Assembly (NCBI GenBank): GCA_910585285.1
Contig: CAJUDL010000076.1
Span: 1 to 9,628, forward strand
DNA: 9,628 nt
Direction: 5' to 3'
Source of the DNA: an uncultured Muribaculaceae bacterium
GTDB lineage: Bacteria > Bacteroidota > Bacteroidia > Bacteroidales > Muribaculaceae
A model generated the notes under the pieces. The model was not told the DNA's origin and ran no database searches. It saw only the letters and a program-made list of their open reading frames with translations. Both the position numbers and the translations under genes were made by a program. Shown here piece by piece: positions 1 to 7,336 of this stretch. Positions within the stretch are counted from its first letter, which is position 1, and each line of letters begins with the position of its first letter.

Positions 1-2158
1 TGTAAAGAGAGCCGTTGTTGGTGTACCAGTCGGCGATGTTGGGCTGGCGACCGGCAAAGCCGATGGTCAAGTATCCTTTCTCGTTGAAGTTCTCTTTACC
101 GTCAAACATGTTGTGCATCACGGCTGTCAAAGCGGCACGTACCTGACCGGGTGTCACGCCTGACGGCAGTTTGTCGTACCATGCCATCAGGGCAAGCGGC
201 TGCATGGTCGCCATGCGGTAAGGAATGGAACGTCCGAACACGGGGAACGTGCCTTCAGGTGAAATCAGACGTTCAAGCACCAAGGCATATTTCTGAGCAC
301 GACGCAATGCCTGATTGTAATAATTCTTATAATGGATTCGGGTATATGCTCCGGCATCTTTCATGTTCTGAAGTGTCTCCAGATACATCGGATGGAACAC
401 ATAACTGCTATAATAATCGAAAGCGAAATCAGGTCCGTCGGCATACCAGCCGTCACCGGTGTACCATTCCTCGGTCTTACGTATCGCGGAATTGACACGA
501 TATTGATCATAGGGAGCGCCAACCTTTGCGAGGAAACTTTCGATTGTGGATGAGAAAAGCAACCAGTTGGTATAAGGAGGATCGACGTTGCGAAGTTGGG
601 TAAATTCAGTGATATAACGTTGTTTTGTAGTGTCATCGAGTGGAGTCCACAGAGCGTCATAGGCGCGAATGAAGCTTTCTGCCACATATGCCGCGTCAAC
701 AAGTGCCTGACCATGCCCGCGCCATCCGAGATAATCCGGACTCTGCGGATCAACAGCGTGTGCGTAGCTCTTAAGCGCCATTTCACGCAATTCCTTACGT
801 TTCAGCCCTTCCTCTGTACCATCATCCGGGAGGGCAAGCCAAGGCGCGATACCAGCCATCAGTCGTCCGAACGTCTCCATATAAGTCACCTTCTTGTCTC
901 TGCCATCCCAGTTGGGGCTGACCTCTACAAGCATATTCTTCTGAAGATTTCCCTCCGACATATTGCTGAGCACGGGATATGCTATCTTATATGCCAAGTC
1001 TGTCCAATATTTTCGGTCGGCATTCTTTCCTTTCTCAAGATAGCGCACATATTCGCAAGCGGCAAGAAGGAAAGCCCCCACACCGAAATCAGATGTGGAT
1101 TTCTTATCCACCACCTGTCCCGGTATAGCCTTCTCCCCTATCGGTTGCACATAACCAATGCTGCCATCTTTCTGAAGAGCCGTATTCTTAAGATAGTTCC
1201 ATCCTTTGAGAGCCGCATCAAGATATTTGCTGTCGGTAAGATAACCATTGTTAACACCCCACAGTAAACCATAGGTAAAGAAAGCCGTGCCACTGGTTTC
1301 GGGACCCGGAGCATGTTCCGGATCGAGCATCGAGCGCGTCCAGTAGCCGCCCGGCTGCTGGCAGGCAACAACCGCATCGGCAAGTTTTCTATATTTGTTC
1401 TCAAAGAAACCGCGATGCTTATACTCCGGAGGCAGGTCTGCAAGCACCTTGGCAAGCCCGGCAAGTACCCATCCGTCGCCACGTGCCCAGAAGTCTTTCT
1501 TTCCGTTTACGCTTTTGTGTTTCGGATAAACATACTTCCCGTCGCGAAAATATAGCCCCGTCTCATTGTCAAGCATTATGCTGTCGCTGACAGTGACATA
1601 CTCATACAATTTATCGAGGTACTTGTCATTACCGGTGATTCTATACATCTTCGTCATCACAGGCATCACCATGTAGAGCCCGTCAGCCCACCACCAATAG
1701 TCTTTCACTGGCGTTGACATCTGATATTCCATCACCTCCTTCGCACGCTTGATGCGTTGGTCATCCGGAAGAATATTGTAAAGATCGGCATATGTCTGGA
1801 AACATATCTGCCAGTCGCCGAAGAGCACATGGTCATCGGTCTCACCGTAATCATACCTCCATTTACTCCGGTCCGTACTTTTGGCACCCATCCATTGGTT
1901 ATGATCCGCCCAAGCGAGGGAATAATCAAGCCACTCGGGATTTCCCGTGAGCTTATAAGCCTCCATATTGCCGGTGTGGTAGGCAGCCACATGCCAGAAC
2001 GACCATTTCTGAGGTTCGTTAGTCTTCTGCCAATGATTATTGACCTTGTCGATAATCGCCCTGACCTCCTTCGCCTCATCGGCAGGCTTCGCGAACCCCA
2101 CGGAAGGAATCATAGACAAGACTACGGTAATAATCAGTGATCTCCAAATTCTATTCAT
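1..2158 (-). CDS. Secreted GH105/GH88-DUF2264 bimodular glycoside hydrolase (3' end beyond window)
   Basis: The frame is open from an ATG at 2158 to the left edge: 719 codons with no stop, so the C-terminus is missing. Residues 1-23 form a signal peptide (charged MNRIWR, hydrophobic core, VGFA cleavage site), which suggests export to the periplasm. Residues about 30-395 match GH105/GH88 unsaturated uronyl hydrolases: WADGLYM at 157-163, where D159 is the likely catalytic acid, DFWARGDGW at 222-230, and PETSGTAFF at 286-294. Residues about 426-719 resemble DUF2264: MAGIAPWLAL (434-443), a NW..F segment near 531, WYTGDGWYADGPDF (565-578), and DYYSSYVFHP (581-590). GH105 enzymes remove unsaturated glucuronyl or galacturonyl residues from lyase products of pectin or arabinogalactan. 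I recall DUF2264-type proteins being linked to GH154 beta-glucuronidases, but have not checked. Both domains therefore point to uronic-acid-rich plant glycans. The gene is separated from the upstream unit by a hairpin and is probably transcribed on its own. Confidence 0.88.
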   Translation of the reverse strand, partial: MNRIWRSLIITVVLSMIPSVGFAKPADEAKEVRAIIDKVNNHWQKTNEPQKWSFWHVAAYHTGNMEAYKLTGNPEWLDYSLAWADHNQWMGAKSTDRSKWRYDYGETDDHVLFGDWQICFQTYADLYNILPDDQRIKRAKEVMEYQMSTPVKDYWWWADGLYMVMPVMTKMYRITGNDKYLDKLYEYVTVSDSIMLDNETGLYFRDGKYVYPKHKSVNGKKDFWARGDGWVLAGLAKVLADLPPEYKHRGFFENKYRKLADAVVACQQPGGYWTRSMLDPEHAPGPETSGTAFFTYGLLWGVNNGYLTDSKYLDAALKGWNYLKNTALQKDGSIGYVQPIGEKAIPGQVVDKKSTSDFGVGAFLLAACEYVRYLEKGKNADRKYWTDLAYKIAYPVLSNMSEGNLQKNMLVEVSPNWDGRDKKVTYMETFGRLMAGIAPWLALPDDGTEEGLKRKELREMALKSYAHAVDPQSPDYLGWRGHGQALVDAAYVAESFIRAYDALWTPLDDTTKQRYITEFTQLRNVDPPYTNWLLFSSTIESFLAKVGAPYDQYRVNSAIRKTEEWYTGDGWYADGPDFAFDYYSSYVFHPMYLETLQNMKDAGAYTRIHYKNYYNQALRRAQKYALVLERLISPEGTFPVFGRSIPYRMATMQPLALMAWYDKLPSGVTPGQVRAALTAVMHNMFDGKENFNEKGYLTIGFAGRQPNIADWYTNNGSLY

Positions 2159-2266
2159 ATGTTTTTAGCTTACAAAAGTTTAATAATTTATATATATATT
2201 ATTGACTACCACTATTAAACACTCAAACAGAAGAACAAAAACCTTATGTATCAGAAAACTTAATAT
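2159..2266. other. A/T-rich leader between the hairpin and the glycosidase gene
   Basis: About 110 bases without a credible reading frame. The half nearest the glycosidase start is strongly A/T-rich, with a run of alternating TA around 2190-2202. This must hold the promoter and leader of the glycosidase gene if the hairpin ends upstream transcription. I searched the minus strand for TTTG, 19-21 bases, TAnnTTTG and found only one-mismatch -7 candidates (for example the AACTTTTG complement at 2173-2180) without a correctly spaced -33 element. A promoter using an alternative sigma factor or an activator is possible. Confidence 0.4.
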
Positions 2267-2296
2267 ACAGCCGCACATCCTTCGATGCGCGGCTGT
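2267..2296 (-). terminator. Hairpin terminator after the tricorn peptidase gene
   Basis: Two 13-base arms (2267-2279 and 2284-2296) around a four-base loop form a G/C-rich stem ending 31 bases past the peptidase stop. Read as minus-strand RNA the stem is fully paired, with one G-U wobble. Read as plus-strand RNA the same position is an A-C mismatch. The minus-strand RNA continues into an A/U-rich stretch with a short U run rather than a perfect U tract. The plus strand has five T after the stem, but no plus-strand gene is present to be terminated. The position fits the end of the five-gene unit. Confidence 0.65.
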
Positions 2297-2327
2297 TTTT
2301 GTGTGATATATTTCGTTAGTGGCAAGT

Positions 2328-5300
2328 TTATTTCTTGTCGATGTCGGAGAGGAGAGACTTCACGGCGGCTTCAAGCTGCGCATCAATGCCTCTCACCACA
2401 TCGGCGGGAAGGTTGGCAACCTTGATGTCGGGTTCGAGCTGACTGTTCTCAAGCACGGAACCATCAGCTGTGCGGAAGGCTACCACAGGCACGCCGAAGA
2501 GCATATCAGGATTCTGGAGGTCAATCCAGTTTACACTCGACATGGTGCCTGGCACTGGCATTCCCACAAGTTTACCGAGCTTTTTGTGCTTATACACCCA
2601 AGGAGTGCCATGGGCATTGCTATAGTTGGCTTCGCCGATTATCATCACGGAGGGTTTATTCCAGCGACGAGATGGCATCTCTCCTGTTGGGCGTCCGTGA
2701 ACTTCCTGCGTGAGGTATTTCTCTCCGCTGAAAAGCACCTCGATATCCTCATGCAGACGACCTCCGCCATTCCAGCGGGTATCGATCACGATTCCTTCTT
2801 TGTTGTAATATTTTCCGAGAAGTTTGGAGTAGATCTCGCGGAAACTGCCGTCGTTCATCGAACGGAGATGCACGTAACCGAGACGTCCACCTGACAGTGA
2901 ATCCACTGCTGCCTCGCGATTCTTTACCCAGCGGCGGTATAGGAGCTCGTTCATTGCGGAAGTAGTGATCGGAAGCACAACCTCTTCCCAGCGTTCGCCT
3001 GATGATGGTCGATAAAGCGACACAAGGGTTTTCTTCTTGGCTGTGTTGTTGAGCAATGTCTCCCAGTCTCCGGTATCGGCAGTCTTCTCGCCATTGATGG
3101 CTTCCACCACGTCTCCGCGCCGAACCTTTGTTGTGGCGCGATCGAATGGACCACCTGCCACAATCTCATCGATTACGGCATTCCCCTCTTTTCCCGACAT
3201 GTCGAAGAGCAGACCGAGCGATGCAGTCTGGTCTTTAGCGGCGTCGGGATAATAGCGGGCACCGGAATGTGACACGTTGAGTTCGCCCAAGAGTTCGCTG
3301 AGCATGTCGGCAAAATCGTAACCATTGTTGATATGAGGGAGGAAGCGACGATGGTTCGCAACATACATATCCCAGTCAACAGGCATCTCGGGGAGATAGA
3401 ATCTCTCGCGAGCCTCATTGGCAACGTAATCGAGCATGACCTCACGCTCTTTTGCCGGATCTATCTTCACCTTGCCCGACACAGGAATACTCTTTATATC
3501 TTTGCTCTTTGGATTGAATTTTCTTACAGTTGAACCTACGATGTAAAGATTGCCGTCCTTATCCGCCTGGAAGCCTCCATTGCCGGTGTCAAGTTTCTTG
3601 ACAAGAGAGACATCCCCCTTACGCAGATCGCGTTTCCAAAGATCGTAACCACTTTCGAAAGCGGAAAGGTAATAGAGCGTGGAGCCGTCTTTTGTCACAA
3701 AGAAATCGCTGAGATCAGATGAATTGGGCGTAAGACGCACAATGCGGTCCATGATTCCTTCGCGATCAACCTTGATGTCGTTTGAAGATTTCTCGCTCTC
3801 TTTATCGGCATCTTTTTTCTTATCGTCCTTCTTCCCCTTCTTGCCATCTTTTGAATCCGCTTTCTTGGCAGCCGCTTTCTTCTGCTGATCCTCAACCTCC
3901 TTTAGCAATGCATAATCTTCTTCCGAAAGGCGGAATTTATCGTATGCCTCGCGGTTAAGAAAAACTGCCATAACATCGTATTCGGAACCCCATGAAGCAT
4001 GGTTGCGCATACCGTAACGCTCGGAAGCGAAGATAACGGCATTGCCATCGGCTGAAAATACCGGCTGTTGATCAAAATATCCGGTATTGGTCAAAGATAT
4101 GAACTCGCCGTTGTCAACATTGATTATCGCGATATCTCCATAAGGATCATGCATCGGATTCATAATCTCGGTGGTGAGCCATTTGCTGTCGGGACTCCAT
4201 GCCACGCCAAAGCCACCGGTGCGATAGTTGGTTATCTTGTCATCATAAGTCTTTATCGCTCCTGAGGCAAGATCCATCACTTTCAGTATGCGGCGGTCTT
4301 CCACATACGCCATCTTCTTCCCGTCGGGTGAAATTGAAGGATAACCGCGTTCCACGCCATCCTCGGGAAACATCAGTTTCTCTTCGATGAGTGTGGCGTT
4401 CGAGAAATTGGGATCCTCCTTACGTTTGATGGTTGCTTTATAGATATTGCTTCGACCTGAGCGCAAAGAGCCGTAATAAAGCGATCTGCCGTCAGTGCCC
4501 CACGAAAGCACGGATTCGATTGCAGGAGTGTGAGTAATCTGTTTTATGGAAGGATATTCTGTAGAAGAAACGAACACCTCTCCACGAACGGTAAATGCCA
4601 TCTGCTTCCCATCGGGAGAAACCACAGCTCCCTGCACGCGACTGAAAGGAATGTTCTTGATGTCATTTATGTCGTCATCCACAAGATTTATGGCAAGTTT
4701 CCGAGGCGCGGCGCCGGGCTTCATCGTGAAAAGTTCGCCGTTATATACAAACGCCAACTTATCGCCGGCTCCTGCACTGAGGAAACGCACCGGATGATCT
4801 TTGAAATCAGTAAGCTTACGGGGTGCGGCACCGGGAGTCATCGATGCGGAATAGACATTGAATGAATCGCCATTGCGCTCGCTGAGGAAATAGTAAGCGT
4901 CACCGCTTTGCGCCACGGCTGGACTCCGGTCTTCTCCGGCACGTGCAGTAAGATTGATGTATTTGCCGCTTTTGGCATCGTATTTCCAGATGTCGCGTGT
5001 AACAGACGATGTGTGATGCTTACGCCATTTATCTTCCGAGCCTTTTACATCCTCATAAAGGAAGGATCCGTCGGGACACATTGAGATACTTACCGCCGGC
5101 ACAGCCAATATCTGCGTCACCTTACCGCCCGACACGGGCACGCTGTATAGCTCGCTCTGGCTACGCATTGGAGCCGCACTACTGATGGCGGGATCCTGGA
5201 TTGTTGCGGAGAACACTACCAACTTACCATCGGGAGTAAACGCCTCCGGAGTCTCGGCAGCGGAATTGAACGTCAGCTGTCGCGGCGCACCACCGCCCGC

Positions 5301-5579
5301 TGGAATCAGGAATATGTCTTTACCTCCGTTGCGGTCGGAAGCGAATGCGATTGATCCACCGTCGGGACTCCAAACCGGAGCGCTTTCGTAAGCTTCGCCG
5401 GAAGTGAGACGCACGGCATCGCCACCCTCCGCGGGCACGGTATAGATATCTCCCTTGTAGGAGAATGCAATCTTTGTTCCATCGGGAGAAATGCGCGCAT
5501 CCCTCACCCACATCGGCTGCACGGCATGGGCAACGCCCGCACCCGCCAGCAATCCTAAAGCTATTATCGTCGTTTTCAT
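2328..5579 (-). CDS. Tricorn-like S41 family peptidase, periplasmic
   Basis: At 1083 residues it is full length for tricorn homologues. Residues 1-20 are a signal peptide (MKTTIIALGLLAGAGVAHA, then VQ), so the enzyme should act in the periplasm. Repeated SPDG-type propeller blades fill about 25-330 and 330-700 (for example ARISPDGTKIAF and PVWSPDGGSIAF). A first catalytic segment holds S770-H771 in the GELNVSHSG motif. A PDZ-like domain lies at about 788-880 (RRGDVVEAINGE). The second catalytic segment has the nucleophile candidate S987 in NYSNAHG and E1044 in LENSQLEPD. These fit the tricorn Ser-His-Ser-Glu scheme; an Asn follows the nucleophile where archaeal tricorn, from memory, has Asp. 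Residues 561-603 are a highly charged, lysine-rich insertion. The family cuts oligopeptides to short products. The start lies 18 bases after the SDR stop, so co-transcription with the steroid-type genes is likely, although a shared function is not obvious. Confidence 0.93.
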   Translation of the reverse strand: MKTTIIALGLLAGAGVAHAVQPMWVRDARISPDGTKIAFSYKGDIYTVPAEGGDAVRLTSGEAYESAPVWSPDGGSIAFASDRNGGKDIFLIPAGGGAPRQLTFNSAAETPEAFTPDGKLVVFSATIQDPAISSAAPMRSQSELYSVPVSGGKVTQILAVPAVSISMCPDGSFLYEDVKGSEDKWRKHHTSSVTRDIWKYDAKSGKYINLTARAGEDRSPAVAQSGDAYYFLSERNGDSFNVYSASMTPGAAPRKLTDFKDHPVRFLSAGAGDKLAFVYNGELFTMKPGAAPRKLAINLVDDDINDIKNIPFSRVQGAVVSPDGKQMAFTVRGEVFVSSTEYPSIKQITHTPAIESVLSWGTDGRSLYYGSLRSGRSNIYKATIKRKEDPNFSNATLIEEKLMFPEDGVERGYPSISPDGKKMAYVEDRRILKVMDLASGAIKTYDDKITNYRTGGFGVAWSPDSKWLTTEIMNPMHDPYGDIAIINVDNGEFISLTNTGYFDQQPVFSADGNAVIFASERYGMRNHASWGSEYDVMAVFLNREAYDKFRLSEEDYALLKEVEDQQKKAAAKKADSKDGKKGKKDDKKKDADKESEKSSNDIKVDREGIMDRIVRLTPNSSDLSDFFVTKDGSTLYYLSAFESGYDLWKRDLRKGDVSLVKKLDTGNGGFQADKDGNLYIVGSTVRKFNPKSKDIKSIPVSGKVKIDPAKEREVMLDYVANEARERFYLPEMPVDWDMYVANHRRFLPHINNGYDFADMLSELLGELNVSHSGARYYPDAAKDQTASLGLLFDMSGKEGNAVIDEIVAGGPFDRATTKVRRGDVVEAINGEKTADTGDWETLLNNTAKKKTLVSLYRPSSGERWEEVVLPITTSAMNELLYRRWVKNREAAVDSLSGGRLGYVHLRSMNDGSFREIYSKLLGKYYNKEGIVIDTRWNGGGRLHEDIEVLFSGEKYLTQEVHGRPTGEMPSRRWNKPSVMIIGEANYSNAHGTPWVYKHKKLGKLVGMPVPGTMSSVNWIDLQNPDMLFGVPVVAFRTADGSVLENSQLEPDIKVANLPADVVRGIDAQLEAAVKSLLSDIDKK

Positions 5580-5597
5580 AATAATGAATTTTTAATT
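5580..5597 (-). repeat. Spacer with weak heptad pattern before the peptidase gene
   Basis: The 18-base gap between the SDR stop and the peptidase ATG is almost entirely A/T. On the mRNA strand it can be read as units such as TTAGAAT and TAAAAAT repeating every seven bases up to the start codon; the first unit overlaps the SDR stop. There is no Shine-Dalgarno sequence, which is usual for Bacteroidota. The periodicity here is weak and would not stand alone. It is listed because the other three spacers of the unit show the same pattern more clearly. Confidence 0.35.
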
Positions 5598-6392
5598 CTA
5601 AATCTGAAGCGGTACGGATGACCGCAGTGTGAAGATGCGGGAGCATTCGGAACTGAGCAGAGCCCGCATGGCGGGAACGGCACCGTTGCGTGGAGTGCGG
5701 ATCAGCGGACGGAAGATCACGTCGGCAATCGGATCAAACCAACGGTCCATCCGTATCATCGTGGAATCCACCACGCCGGGATCGGCACAGTTGACTCTTA
5801 CACCGCATTTCTTACCCTCTTCGCAAAACTCGGCTGCGAAACGCGTGATCCACGCTTTGGAGAGGGAATAGGTGGTAAGCTGTCCGAAGGAGCGTTCATT
5901 TACCGTAGAGGGAAGATGACGTTTGCCCCAGCGATGGCGCGTGAGGGAGGTAGTGAAGACAACGGCACCTCCGCATGCCACTTGCGGCAACAGCAGCTGA
6001 TTTAACAGGCGAGTGTTGTGATAGTTCACATTCATTGTGGTTTCGGGACCGTCAGCACTCAGGGAGAAATGACGCTCCATTGTGCCTGCATTATTGACGA
6101 TGCCCGCAAGAGTCACACCTTTGAGATTGTTTACCGCCTCTGTTACGGATGCCGAATTGTTAAGATCTAATTGCAGGAAAGTAGCCTGCAACGAAGGGTT
6201 CTCCTTCAACAACTCACCGAGGGTGTCGGCAAAACGCAATTCGGAACGGCAAGCCATAATCATCGGCACGCCGAGACGTCCCAAAGCACGGCAGATCTCA
6301 CGTCCGATGCTACCGCTCGCACCTGTTACCAGCACTGGCATCCCCGCCGGTATATTCGATATCGACAAATCTTTATTATCCCGTTTCTTCAT
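5598..6392 (-). CDS. Short-chain dehydrogenase/reductase (retinol-dehydrogenase-like), second SDR of the cluster
   Basis: A 264-residue classical-type SDR. The nucleotide-binding motif TGASGSIG is at 23-30, and an Arg follows the second strand (ACRS, R49), which usually favours NADPH. NNAG is at 100-103, the catalytic Ser is probably S149, and the YSLSK motif gives Y175 and K179. PGVVDSTM at 205-212 follows the catalytic segment. The layout (ACRS, PETTMNVNYHNTRLL, a TSLTRHRW segment) resembles retinol-dehydrogenase or WWOX-like SDRs rather than fatty-acid-type reductases. The C-terminus ends soon after the fold (SSVPLQI), with no membrane anchor. It follows the other SDR after a 104-base heptad-rich spacer and precedes the peptidase by 18 bases. 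The likely role is oxidation or reduction of a hydroxyl or ketone on the same hydrophobic substrate handled by the neighbouring enzymes. Position and stereochemistry cannot be read from the sequence. Confidence 0.9.
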   Translation of the reverse strand: MKKRDNKDLSISNIPAGMPVLVTGASGSIGREICRALGRLGVPMIMACRSELRFADTLGELLKENPSLQATFLQLDLNNSASVTEAVNNLKGVTLAGIVNNAGTMERHFSLSADGPETTMNVNYHNTRLLNQLLLPQVACGGAVVFTTSLTRHRWGKRHLPSTVNERSFGQLTTYSLSKAWITRFAAEFCEEGKKCGVRVNCADPGVVDSTMIRMDRWFDPIADVIFRPLIRTPRNGAVPAMRALLSSECSRIFTLRSSVPLQI

Positions 6393-6402
6393 AGATTAGC
6401 CC

Positions 6403-6471
6403 TTACTTCTAACTTCTTACTTGTTACTTCTCCCTTTTACTTTTAATTTCTCACTTCTTCCCTTTTACCTT
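6403..6471 (-). repeat. Degenerate tandem heptamers (GAAGTAA type) in the SDR-SDR spacer
   Basis: The spacer at 6393-6496 is strictly pyrimidine-rich on the plus strand and purine-rich on the mRNA strand. From 6403, units of seven follow one another: TTACTTC, TAACTTC, then TTACTTG and TTACTTC. More decayed copies continue after a one-base slip near 6437 (TTACTTT at 6437-6443, TCACTTC at 6451-6457, TTCCCTT at 6458-6464, TTACCTT at 6465-6471). On the mRNA the unit is GAAGTAA. The remainder to 6496 is similar in composition but not clearly periodic. There is no reading frame, hairpin or recognisable promoter in this gap. Confidence 0.7.
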
Positions 6472-6496
6472 TCCCCTATAACCTTTTCCCTTTATT

Positions 6497-7306
6497 TCAA
6501 CGTGTGATTCCTTTATCCAGCATCTTCCTCTTCACCAGCATCCTTACTGGCGTAGGAAGAGATGCTACGAACACTATTGAAACGCGGTTCAGCAGTCCGT
6601 TAATATATTGCTTTTTCCCTTTCAGCATCTTGTTTACAGCTTTTCGCGCGAAACTTTCCGGCGTGTCGAGCACACGGATAGCAACGGCAAACTTCTTCAA
6701 CGGCTCGGAAAGTCCGAAAAGGTCAGTTGCTATACCTCCGGGGCACGCCACGGTGACTGTCACACCGTAATCTCGCATTTCATAATGCAGTGCTCGGCTA
6801 AACACGCGTATATAAGCTTTCGTTGCCGAATACATGGCTATACCGGGCATCGGCATCCAACAAGACATCGACGACATATTGAGGATCCTCCCTTTGCCTG
6901 CCTCTTTAAACCGCAATGCGAACGCGCGACTGAGATTTGTGACGGCATCCACATGAAGGCGAATGAAGCAATCGAGTTTGCGGGGATCGGTGTCAACGAC
7001 GGAGCGGAACGAGAATATTCCGGCATTGTTGATAAGGTAATCAGGCTTGAGGGCATAGCTGTCAAGATATCCTAAAATCTCTTCAGGGGCGGAAGGCGAA
7101 GTTAGATCGACATACAGCGGATATGCATGCACTCCATACTCCACTGCAATCTCCGATGCACACTCTGCAAGTTCTTTCTCCTGATTACTAACCATCAGCA
7201 GCTTGCAACCACGCTTCGCCAGTTCGCGACAAAAGCACAAGCCGATTCCGCTGCTCGCTCCGGTAACCACCGCCAGCTTCCCTCGTATATCCTTATCTTT
7301 TCCCAT
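6497..7306 (-). CDS. Short-chain dehydrogenase/reductase, candidate 3-hydroxysteroid dehydrogenase
   Basis: A 269-residue classical SDR with TGASSGIG at 15-22, NNAG at 93-96, a catalytic Ser at 145 or 146 (ILNMSSMS), YSATK with Y159 and K163, and PGGIATD at 189-195. The segment after the second strand is VSNQ, without the Arg seen in the other SDR, so the two enzymes may use different cofactors. The C-terminal 35 residues include a hydrophobic or amphipathic stretch (about 241-258) followed by basic residues, which could hold the protein at the membrane. The gene starts 16 bases after the OYE-type gene. In the isoallo-bile-acid clusters reported from gut Bacteroidales, a 3-beta-hydroxysteroid dehydrogenase of this family sits beside the 5-alpha- and 5-beta-reductases. 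That makes reduction of a 3-oxo-5-alpha steroid the leading hypothesis. The family is certain; the substrate is inferred from context. Confidence 0.9.
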   Translation of the reverse strand: MGKDKDIRGKLAVVTGASSGIGLCFCRELAKRGCKLLMVSNQEKELAECASEIAVEYGVHAYPLYVDLTSPSAPEEILGYLDSYALKPDYLINNAGIFSFRSVVDTDPRKLDCFIRLHVDAVTNLSRAFALRFKEAGKGRILNMSSMSCWMPMPGIAMYSATKAYIRVFSRALHYEMRDYGVTVTVACPGGIATDLFGLSEPLKKFAVAIRVLDTPESFARKAVNKMLKGKKQYINGLLNRVSIVFVASLPTPVRMLVKRKMLDKGITR

Positions 7307-7308
7307 CG

Positions 7309-7336
7309 TTAACTATTAACCATTAATTATTAACCC
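7309..7336 (-). repeat. Four tandem heptamers (GGTTAAT type) spanning the OYE stop codon and spacer
   Basis: On the plus strand four consecutive seven-base units occupy 7309-7315 (TTAACTA), 7316-7322 (TTAACCA), 7323-7329 (TTAATTA) and 7330-7336 (TTAACCC). On the mRNA they read as variants of GGTTAAT. They fill the whole 16-base spacer apart from two bases next to the SDR start codon. They also encode the last residues and the stop codon of the OYE-type protein (VNN then TAA), so the array has extended into the coding end. Confidence 0.75.

Noticed and set aside
361..786. Minus-strand frame of 141 codons inside the glycosidase
   Set aside because: It is an alternative frame of the same strand. 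The glycosidase frame runs through this stretch without a stop and encodes DUF2264-type motifs, so there is no sign of a frameshift.
596..1267. Plus-strand open frame of 223 codons
   Set aside because: It lies fully antisense to the glycosidase gene, whose frame shows clear GH105 motifs. The plus-strand translation shows no family motif and is rich in residues typical of reverse-frame shadows.
2267..2296. Hairpin as a plus-strand terminator
   Set aside because: The plus-strand side has a better T tract, but the stem then contains an A-C mismatch and no plus-strand gene ends here. The minus-strand reading is fully paired and directly follows a gene.
2319..2894. Plus-strand open frame of 191 codons
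   Set aside because: Antisense to the catalytic region of the tricorn peptidase and crossing its stop codon; no recognisable domain.
6403..6471. Heptamer array as a CRISPR or a direct-repeat regulatory array with spacers
   Set aside because: Units are seven bases, degenerate and contiguous, with no unique spacers between them.
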